From Dehalococcoidia bacterium (GTDB lineage: Bacteria > Chloroflexota > Dehalococcoidia > UBA2979), in assembly GCA_030745285.1 (NCBI GenBank), contig JASLOV010000066.1, positions 1 through 6,450 on the forward strand: a stretch of 6,450 bases of DNA, written 5' to 3'. The notes beneath the pieces were generated by a model. That model was not told the DNA's origin and did not search any database. It saw only the letters and a program-made list of their open reading frames with translations. Below are positions 1-5,395 of this stretch, piece after piece; the first letter of the stretch is position 1; each line of letters starts with the position of its first letter. Both the position numbers and the translations under genes were made by a program.

Positions 1-452
1 AGCGCCATGCGCAGGCCTTCGTGCGACGTCAGTTCTTCCAGGTAGGGGCAGGGCTCGCAGAGCCGGGTGCCCCGCATCAGCACCTCGCCCACCCGGAACT
101 CGCGGTCCAGCAGATGGTTGAGCGGGACGCCCGAGGTCATGATGTTGCGCCGCGTCTCGCCGGCCGCGAGCTGGATGTCGAGCTGGGTGCCCCACGAGGT
201 GACGACCCCGCCGTCGAGGTGATCGATCGCCTCGCGCTCGATCAGGGTGACCTCGCGCCCGCCGCCGCTGTCGCGGTCGGAGTAGTAGCCGGTACCGGTG
301 AGATAGCGGTCGCCCTCCAGGCCGCGCCCGGGGAGTGCTCGCACCTCGTCCAGGGCCTGCATCGGCTCACCAGCGGCTGACGCGATGTGAATCGACTCCA
401 CCGTGCCGCGCCAGGTGTCCGGTCCGGTGACCAGTTGCTGTTGCTGCGTCAT
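1..452 (-). CDS. MOSC domain-containing protein (partial, C-terminus outside window)
   Basis: The reverse strand reads from an ATG at 452-450 without a stop to the window edge, giving 150 residues. GLEGDRY lies near residues 44-50, followed by GREVTLIEREAID (65-77), ETRRNIMTSGVPL (99-111), FRVGEVLMRGTRLCEPC (119-135) and then LEELT. This order (early G-x-x-G-D-R-Y, central R-R-N-I, late L-C-x-P-C) is the MOSC beta-barrel pattern. Members include molybdenum-cofactor sulfurase C-terminal domains and YiiM/YuaD-like proteins. The conserved cysteine (C132 here, with C135 beside it) is thought to carry or transfer sulfur. Free-standing MOSC proteins are often about 150-220 residues, so little is probably missing. 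A GGAGGG ribosome-binding site (reverse complement of 457-462) sits 4 nt before the ATG and fixes the start. The gene is divergent from the transporter genes. Fold assignment is firm; substrate and reaction are unknown. Confidence 0.85.
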   Translation of the reverse strand, partial: MTQQQQLVTGPDTWRGTVESIHIASAAGEPMQALDEVRALPGRGLEGDRYLTGTGYYSDRDSGGGREVTLIEREAIDHLDGGVVTSWGTQLDIQLAAGETRRNIMTSGVPLNHLLDREFRVGEVLMRGTRLCEPCPYLEELTSHEGLRMA

Positions 453-482
453 CGAGCCCTCCGTCCGTGCCTCGTCCACCCC

Positions 483-512
483 GGTCTACGGGCGCGGAGC
501 GGCCGCCGTCAA
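483..512 (-). promoter_or_regulatory. Candidate sigma-70-type promoter for the MOSC gene
   Basis: On the minus strand, TTGACG (reverse complement of 507-512) matches the -35 consensus at 5 of 6 bases. It is followed after 18 nt by TAGACC (reverse complement of 483-488), a weak -10 with 3 of 6 matches. The -10 lies 30 nt upstream of the MOSC ATG. This is the best promoter-like pair I find in the 114-nt divergent gap at 453-566; I see no equally good pair for the plus-strand transporter. Chance occurrence is quite possible. Confidence 0.3.
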
Positions 513-566
513 TGCTTGGCCGTAGTGAAGCGGACGCAGAGGCTGGGGATTCGGTAGGTTGTACTG

Positions 567-1853
567 GTGAGCGATTCAGCCGAGCCGCCATCTGATATCG
601 AATCCGGCGGAGGCTGGATTCGCCGGCCGCTGCTGTCCCTCACCTACCGCGAGTTCCGGTTCTTCTGGACCAACAACCTGCTCGTCGCGCTTGGCCTAAT
701 GGTGGAGTTCACGGCGCGAGCGTGGCTGATCGTGCAACTGACCGACTCGGCGCTCGTGCTGGGTGCGGTCGAGGGTGTGTTCGCTGTCACCTTCGCTGGC
801 GGATCGGTGCCGATGGGCGTAGTCGCAGACCGGGTCAACCGTCGCAACCTGCTGCTGATCGGCAATGCCCTCGCGCTGATCACGGCGGCGGCCGTCGGGG
901 CGCTGGTGATCGCTGATGTGATCGCCATCTGGCACATCGTGGCCGCCGCGGCGCTGGGGGGCTTGCTGATGGCGGTTCGCTTCCCCGCCAGCCAGGCGAT
1001 GACGGCGCGGCTGGTGCCGAAGCGAGACCTGATGAACGCGACGTCGCTCAACACCGCCAGCCAGGGCCTGCCGAGCGTGATCGGTCCGGCGCTCGGCGGC
1101 GTGCTGGTCGGCGCGGTCGGCATAGGCGTGGTGTACCTCGCCACGACCGGTGCGTACCTGCTCGCCCTGCTGATGCTGGCGCTCGGTGTCGCCGCCTCCT
1201 ACGGCCACATCGAGCGCGAGGACGTGCGGTCCGTCACCGACGATCTGCGGGAGGCCATCGAGTACTTGGCGCGGAACAAGGATCTGCTGAAGCTGACGGC
1301 TGCGGCGCTGACGCCGTTCCTCCTCGGGCAGTCGTACGTGCTGTTGTTGCCGTTGTTCGTGGAGCAGGAACTGGGACGGGGCGTAACGACCTTCGGCATC
1401 CTCAGCACCAGCCTCGGCGTCGGTGGTGTGGCGGGTGCGATGACGGTGGCGACGTTCGGTCGCCCGCGGCAGATCGGTTACGTGATGCTCTTCGGCGTGC
1501 TCGCGGTCGGCGCGGCGGCGGTGGTCTACGGGCTGTCGCCGTGGCCGGTGTTGACCGGCGTCGCGCTGATGGGGGCCGGGGCCGGCGAGAGCGCGATCTT
1601 TGCCGCTTACGAGACCTACCTGCTGACCCGGCTGCCCGACGAGATCCGGGGGCGGGTGATGGGGCTGAGCTTCACGATGGTCGCCTTCTTCCCGATCAGC
1701 GCCGTCGCGGCGGGCGCGCTGGCGGACGTCTTCGGATTGCGCGCGGTGGCGGTCGTCGAGGGCGTCGGAATCCTGCTGCTGGCGGCGGTGGCGTGGCGGA
1801 TGGCGCTGAGGCACGTCGTCAGGGACGGTGCACTGGGCTCCGACGTTGTCTGA
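567..1853 (+). CDS. MFS transporter (EntS/MFS_3-like exporter)
   Basis: An intact 428-residue protein of ordinary length for a 12-helix major facilitator superfamily carrier. A short polar N-terminus (1-20) leads into LTYREFRFFW (25-34) and the first membrane segment. Motif A, GVVADRVNRR, is at 84-93 in the loop between helices 2 and 3. FPASQAMTARLVP (139-151) and NATSLNTASQGLPSVIGPALGG (157-178) are typical of the MFS_3 group, which includes the enterobactin exporter EntS and many macrolide or drug exporters. A cytoplasmic central loop (about 213-240) separates the two halves, and DEIRGRVMGL (358-367) is the matching second-half motif. It should sit in the inner membrane and work as a proton-coupled exporter; the substrate cannot be inferred. 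The start is GTG 567, with a GGTAGG-like Shine-Dalgarno at 553-558. A second MFS gene of the same group follows 49 nt downstream. Confidence 0.9.
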   Translation: MSDSAEPPSDIESGGGWIRRPLLSLTYREFRFFWTNNLLVALGLMVEFTARAWLIVQLTDSALVLGAVEGVFAVTFAGGSVPMGVVADRVNRRNLLLIGNALALITAAAVGALVIADVIAIWHIVAAAALGGLLMAVRFPASQAMTARLVPKRDLMNATSLNTASQGLPSVIGPALGGVLVGAVGIGVVYLATTGAYLLALLMLALGVAASYGHIEREDVRSVTDDLREAIEYLARNKDLLKLTAAALTPFLLGQSYVLLLPLFVEQELGRGVTTFGILSTSLGVGGVAGAMTVATFGRPRQIGYVMLFGVLAVGAAAVVYGLSPWPVLTGVALMGAGAGESAIFAAYETYLLTRLPDEIRGRVMGLSFTMVAFFPISAVAAGALADVFGLRAVAVVEGVGILLLAAVAWRMALRHVVRDGALGSDVV

Positions 1854-1902
1854 GGGTGCCGGACCGGGCGCGGTGGCGGGTGTAGGTCCGGCCGCAGCGG
1901 GC

Positions 1903-3156
1903 ATGATTGAGCCGCTGCGGGTGCGCGATTTCCGCTTGCTCTTCATCGGGCTCGTCGCCGTAGCAGGCGATGATGCCGCTTCAATTCGTCTCGCAGATCT
2001 TCTGGGTGCAGACCGATGCAGCCGTGGATTCGCGTGTCGTGTTCGTCGGGACGATCGCGACGGTCCGCGGCGCCGGGATGCTGTTCTTCGGCCTGTACGG
2101 CGGAGCACTCGCCGACCGATTCAACCGCCGCCGGCTGCTGATCGTGACGCAATCTGCGGTGATCCCGGTCAACCTCCTGATCGCGGCAGTGATGTCTCTG
2201 AGTCCGGCGGACCGAGCAGGGCTCTCAGCGTTCTTCGCACTCACATTCGTCGCGGCGGGGCTCGCCGCCGTCGATGCACCGACCCGCCAGGCGCTGGTGC
2301 CCGATCTGCTCGGCCCGCGCCTGACGCCGGGTGGCATCTCGATCAACGCCGCTGGCATGCAGATATCGATGCCGGTCTCGATGTTCGCCGCCGGCTTCCT
2401 CGCAGCCGCTTTCGGTTTCGCCGGCGCATACGCCTTCGCGTGATCGGGCACGGCGTCCAGATCGTCACGTTGCTGCTCATGAGCGGCGCCGCCGCCCGGC
2501 CCGGCCGCCGGAGGTCCAGCGGGTTCCGTCAGACGTTCCGAGATGTGCGAGCGGGGATTGCCTACACGCGTGGCAATCGGACGGTGTTCTGGGTGATCGT
2601 GCTGGTGCTGGTGATGACGGTACTCGGAACTCCGGCCGTCGCCAACTTCGGTCCCACCTGGATCACGACGGTCGTGAAGGTGCCCGTCCGCAACTTCGGT
2701 CTCGTCGCCGCGACGTGGGGGATCGGCGCCTTCCTCGCTTCCCTCACCCTCGCGCGATACGCCTCATTCGAGCGCAGGGGGCTCGTAATCGCGTTCGGCG
2801 CGGTCGCGTTCTCGCTCTCGTTCCTCGTGTTTGCGGTTGGAACGGTGCCGACGGCCGTGTTCGGCAATTTCGGGCTGGGCGCGTCGCTCGCGGCGACGAA
2901 CGTATCGGCGACGGCGCTGGTCCAGCATCTCGTCCCGAACGAGGTGCGCGGTCGCGTGATGAGCATCCTGCTGGTCAACCGCGGTCTGGCGCAGCTGGTG
3001 ACGCTGCCGCTGGCGGCCGTGGGCGGCCTGATCTCGCTGCGTACGCTCTTCCCCGCGCTGGCGCTCGTCGTGCTCTCGCTCGTGACGCTGATCGTCGTCA
3101 CACAGCCGTCGGTTCGTCGTGCGCGGATCGTCCGCGAACAGGAGGCGCCACCCTAG
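1903..3156 (+). pseudogene. Second MFS transporter (MFS_3-like), disrupted by two frame shifts
   Basis: The protein homology changes frame twice. From ATG 1903 the frame gives MIEPLRVRDFRLLFIGLVAV, a typical MFS_3 start. Near 1966-1970 the homology moves forward one frame (one extra base or two missing), continuing from ATG 1970 as MMPLQFVSQIFW. That segment carries motif A (GGALADRFNRR, about residues 66-76 of the reconstruction), VDAPTRQALVPDLL and INAAGMQISMP. It meets TGA 2441-2443, while homology resumes one base back as VIGHGVQIVTLLLM and continues to the end, including NEVRGRVMSIL and the last helices. The reconstruction is about 417 residues, full length for the family. The original frame stays open through the middle only because of high GC, and there it encodes arginine-rich nonsense. 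Either this is a decaying paralogue of the preceding gene or both indels are sequence errors. No convincing Shine-Dalgarno precedes 1903; GTG 1873 is an alternative in-frame start. Confidence 0.8.
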
Positions 3157-3211
3157 CATGGCGCGAGTGACTGTCGAAGCCTTGCGAGCGGTCAGCCGAC
3201 GAGCCGGCCCG

Positions 3212-3247
3212 GTGCGGACAGGAGTGCGGACAGGAGTGCGGCCAGGA
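3212..3247 (+). repeat. Three tandem copies of a 12-bp unit in the gap before the SelW-like gene
   Basis: The unit GTGCGGACAGGA occurs at 3212-3223 and 3224-3235 exactly, and at 3236-3247 with one A-to-C change. It lies in the 183-nt gap between the second transporter and the SelW-like gene. That gap also carries an 8-bp direct repeat, CGTCGAGC, at 3296-3303 and 3309-3316. The unit is a multiple of three, but no convincing gene covers it. Recent slippage duplication is the simplest reading; a protein-binding array is possible. Confidence 0.75.
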
Positions 3248-3339
3248 TTGAGGCTATTGTTGGGGAGCCGGCTCGCCCGAACGGAGCGGTCGGCACGTCG
3301 AGCTGATTCGTCGAGCGTGGTGCGAGCGGGGGAGGCGTC

Positions 3340-3597
3340 GTGAACGAAGAGGGCCTGGAGATCGCCGTCGAGTACTGCTTCCCCTGCAACTACTACCCGC
3401 GCACGGCGTGGATGGTGAGCGAGATTCTCAACGACATCCAGGAGGACGTGAAGAGCCTGACCCTGATCCCCGGCAGCGACGGCCGCTTCGAGTGGACGGT
3501 GAACGGCGAGCTGGTCTTCAGCAAGGCCGCACTCGACCGCTTCCCGGAGATCGACGAGCTAAAGGAGTTGGTCTACGGGAAGCTTCACGCGGAGTAG
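3340..3597 (+). CDS. SelT/SelW/SelH (Rdx) family protein, cysteine form
   Basis: A small 85-residue cytoplasmic protein with the Rdx-family layout. It has a first beta strand (LEIAVEY), an immediate redox motif C13-F-P-C16, an aromatic NYYPRTAWM helix start, and the C-terminal strand FEWTVNGELVFSK (50-62) with RFPEIDELKELV (68-79). The Rdx family has a thioredoxin-like fold. Animal SelW and many bacterial members use Cys-x-x-Sec; here the second position is an ordinary cysteine (TGC), so the protein does not itself need selenium. Members are thought to act in thiol redox reactions, possibly with glutathione or other thiols, but bacterial substrates are unknown. The start is GTG 3340, preceded by GGGGGAGG ending 5 nt upstream. 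The UGSC selenoprotein gene follows 75 nt downstream on the same strand, suggesting a shared thiol/selenol process. Confidence 0.87.
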   Translation: MNEEGLEIAVEYCFPCNYYPRTAWMVSEILNDIQEDVKSLTLIPGSDGRFEWTVNGELVFSKAALDRFPEIDELKELVYGKLHAE

Positions 3598-3600
3598 GGC

Positions 3601-3629
3601 TGCACACGCAGGGCTGAATGCCGTATAGG
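3601..3629 (+). promoter_or_regulatory. Candidate promoter upstream of the UGSC gene
   Basis: TGCACA (3601-3606, 4 of 6 to TTGACA) and TATAGG (3624-3629, 4 of 6 to TATAAT) are separated by exactly 17 nt in the 75-nt gap between the SelW-like and UGSC genes. The TATA-containing hexamer stands out in this GC-rich sequence. If active, it would let the UGSC gene and downstream genes be transcribed separately from the SelW-like gene. This is pattern matching only. Confidence 0.3.
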
Positions 3630-3672
3630 TGAGTCGCGACCGGGTCAAAGGCCCCGTCGGAAGGAGAGCGAG

Positions 3673-4215
3673 ATGGCTGACGCCGGCACGATCCGGGTCT
3701 ATGACCCGACCGGACATCCATACGTCGAGGAGCACAACCTGGCGCGCAGGCCGGAGAGCCTGGCCGGGCTGCGGCCGGGCATTCTGGAGAACCGCAAGGC
3801 CAACGCCCGCCTGCTGATGGAGAGCGTGGTGGAGGCGATGCGGTCGCGGGTGGAGCTGGGCGAGCTCACGATCGAGAGCAAGCCGGTGGCCGGGCCACCG
3901 AGCCGGGCGACGATGCGCAGCCTGACGGAGCACTGCGACTTCGTGCTCGTCGGGTCGTGCGACTGAGGCTCGTGCACGACGTGGAGTGTCCACGCCGCAA
4001 TCCTGCTTGAGAGTAGAGGCATCCCGGCGGTGGCCGTCGGGACGGAAGAGTTCGCCGGCCTGTTGCAGCTGGAGGCCGACCAGCGCGGCCTGCCCGAGCT
4101 GCGACGGGTGATCGTGCCGCACCCGCTGGGCGGGCTGAAGGAGGCGGCGATCCGTGAGAAGGCCGAGCCGGCCGTCGAGGCCGTGATCGCCGGACTGACG
4201 TCGGGCTCGTCGTAG
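3673..4215 (+). CDS. UGSC family selenoprotein (in-frame TGA at 3964-3966 read as selenocysteine)
   Basis: Reading through TGA 3964-3966 gives one 180-residue protein. The N-terminus is TIRVYDPTGHPY (6-17), followed by LRPGILENRKANARLLME (33-50). The core is VLVGSC(96)D-U98-G-S-C101-TTWSVHAA, then GIPAVAVGTEEF (116-127) and VIVPHPLGG, ending at TAG 4213-4215. The U-G-S-C signature defines the UGSC (seleno)protein family, first noted in marine metagenome selenoproteins; many relatives have Cys at the U position. The selenol would sit in a C-x-U-x-x-C arrangement, implying thiol/selenol redox or nucleophilic chemistry; the actual reaction is unknown. Frame, homology-like text and the TTW/H residues continue without a break after the TGA, arguing against a true stop. 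A SECIS-like hairpin follows at 3980-3994. The start is ATG 3673 with AAGGAGA at 3661-3667. Ordinary annotation would truncate it at 97 residues. The alternative is a nonsense mutation at exactly the family's Sec site, which is much less likely. Confidence 0.88.
3980..3994 (+). promoter_or_regulatory. Candidate bacterial SECIS element for UGA 3964-3966
   Basis: CGTGGA (3980-3985) pairs perfectly with TCCACG (3989-3994), leaving a three-base loop GTG (3986-3988). After an A/C mismatch, two more pairs can form below it (3977-3978 with 3996-3997). The loop begins 19 nt after the last base of the UGA. As I remember the published bacterial SECIS model, the apical loop is about 3-14 nt, lies about 16-37 nt from the UGA, and has a G in its first two positions, often as GU. 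This hairpin satisfies all three. It would recruit SelB with Sec-tRNA to the stalled codon. The hairpin lies inside codons for the conserved TTWSVHA stretch, so protein and RNA constraints overlap. Confidence 0.72.
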
Positions 4216-4252
4216 CCCGCGGTGTCCTCGAACAAGCCGTGACGGAGGCGTC

Positions 4253-5395
4253 ATGACGGAATCGCGCACGAGCGGCGCCGCTGCGGAGGCGAGGAAGGGC
4301 CGCCCCGGGGCGCTCGTGGACGCGCCGGCCGATCCGCTGGAGATGGTGCAGTCGTTCGCCGAGCGCGGCTGGGGCGACGGACTGCCGGTCGTACCGGCCA
4401 CCGAGGAGCGGGTGACCGCGACGCTCGCGTACAGCGATCGCGATCCGCTGGAGGTGCTGGGGGTGATGTCGCCCCGGCAGGGCGAGGCGACGCTGCACGC
4501 GCTGGCGGTCAACGCCGTGATGGCGGGCTGCGAGCCGCGGTACTTCCCCGTCGTGGTGGCGGCGATCGAGGCGATTCTCGACCAGCGCTTCAACATCGCC
4601 AGCCTGAACGCCACCACGCACCCGGTGGCGATGCTCGTGCTCGTGAACGGGGCGATCGGGCGCGAGTTGCGGGTGCACGGCGGCAGCGGCTGCTTCGGCC
4701 CCACGTTCCCCGCGAATGCGGCGATCGGTCGGGCGGTGCGGCTGGTGCTGCTGAACGTCGGCGGCGCGAGCCCGGGGGTGGGCGACCGCGCGACGCAGGG
4801 CACGCCGGCGAAGTTCGCGTTTTGCGCGGCCGAGAACGAGGAAGCGAATCCGTGGTCGCCGTACCAGACGACGCAGGGCTTCGACGCCAACACCAGCACG
4901 GTCACGGTGTGGGGCGCCGAGGGGCCGCACAACATCAACGATCACGACAGCAACACCGGTCTCGACATTCTGCGCACCATCGCCGGCGCGATGGGACAGT
5001 CGGGCAGCAACAACCGCGGCGGCGGTGATCCGCTGCTCATGCTCGGCCCGGAGCACGCGGCGACGATCGCCGCCGACGGCCTGAGCCGTGAGGACGTGCA
5101 GAGCTACCTCTTCGAGCACGCCCGCATCCGCGTCGGGGAGATGGCGCCGTGGGCCTCGCGCGGCGTGCGGGGGCGGCTGGCCGCGGCGGGGCAGGAGGTG
5201 ACGGACGAGGCCGTTGCCGCTTACCGCCTGCAGATCGCCAGCAGTGCGCAGGCGATACACATCGTTGTGGCCGGCGGGCCGGGCAAGCACTCCTCGTGGA
5301 TGCCGACGTTCGGGGGCGCGACAGAGCCGGTCACCGTCGCCATCGCCGACCGCGACGGCCAGCCGCTGCGCAGCGTCCGCGACCTGGTGCGTTAG
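4253..5395 (+). CDS. Uncharacterised 380-residue protein, probable UGSC companion
   Basis: I recognise no named enzyme family. The N-terminal 25 residues are polar and look disordered. The conserved-looking segment GWGDGLPVVPATEERV (39-54) follows, a pattern I associate with proteins found beside or fused to UGSC domains. Next come LHALAVNAVMAGCEPRYFPVV (81-101), NATTHPVAMLVLVNG (119-133), and a glycine-rich GGSGCFGPTFPANAAIGRA (143-161). CAAENEEANPW (191-201) and GAEGPHNINDH (221-231) come after that. The only cysteines are C93, C147 and C191, each in a conserved-looking block, with E194 and E196 close to C191. No signal peptide or clear transmembrane helix is apparent, so it is probably cytoplasmic. 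The start is ATG 4253 with GGAGG (4244-4248) 4 nt upstream, 37 nt after the UGSC stop. That spacing suggests co-translation and a shared complex or reaction. Function is unknown; coding status is certain. Confidence 0.85.
   Translation: MTESRTSGAAAEARKGRPGALVDAPADPLEMVQSFAERGWGDGLPVVPATEERVTATLAYSDRDPLEVLGVMSPRQGEATLHALAVNAVMAGCEPRYFPVVVAAIEAILDQRFNIASLNATTHPVAMLVLVNGAIGRELRVHGGSGCFGPTFPANAAIGRAVRLVLLNVGGASPGVGDRATQGTPAKFAFCAAENEEANPWSPYQTTQGFDANTSTVTVWGAEGPHNINDHDSNTGLDILRTIAGAMGQSGSNNRGGGDPLLMLGPEHAATIAADGLSREDVQSYLFEHARIRVGEMAPWASRGVRGRLAAAGQEVTDEAVAAYRLQIASSAQAIHIVVAGGPGKHSSWMPTFGGATEPVTVAIADRDGQPLRSVRDLVR

Noticed and set aside
21..380. Plus-strand open frame of 119 codons at the left end
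   Set aside because: It is antisense to the MOSC gene, whose motifs and ribosome-binding site on the minus strand are clear.
696..2108. Minus-strand open frame of 470 codons opposite the first transporter
   Set aside because: The translation is Arg/His/Gln-rich without domain features and lies antisense to an intact MFS gene.
2441..2443. TGA in the second transporter as another selenocysteine codon
   Set aside because: The frame after this TGA meets another TGA at 2480-2482 and does not continue the transporter; the homology resumes in a different frame. This is a frame shift, not recoding.
2331..3170. Plus-strand open frame of 279 codons inside the second transporter
   Set aside because: Arg/Pro-rich out-of-frame reading of the MFS C-terminal half; a shadow.
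3158..3343. Possible 61-residue small gene between the second transporter and the SelW-like gene
   Set aside because: Its TGA overlaps the GTG start at 3340 in a coupling-like GTGA, but the product is Arg-rich, includes the 12-bp repeats, resembles nothing, and its ribosome-binding sequence is 12 nt from the ATG.
3970..3979. Ten-base palindrome TCGTGCACGA just after the Sec codon
   Set aside because: It competes with the SECIS-like hairpin only at its edge and, having no loop, would not form a stable hairpin; probably chance in the codons for Ser-Cys-Thr.
4030..4215. Separate 61-residue gene starting at GTG 4030
   Set aside because: It is in the same frame as 3673-3963 and is the C-terminal part of the UGSC protein after the Sec codon. 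No ribosome-binding site stands before 4030.
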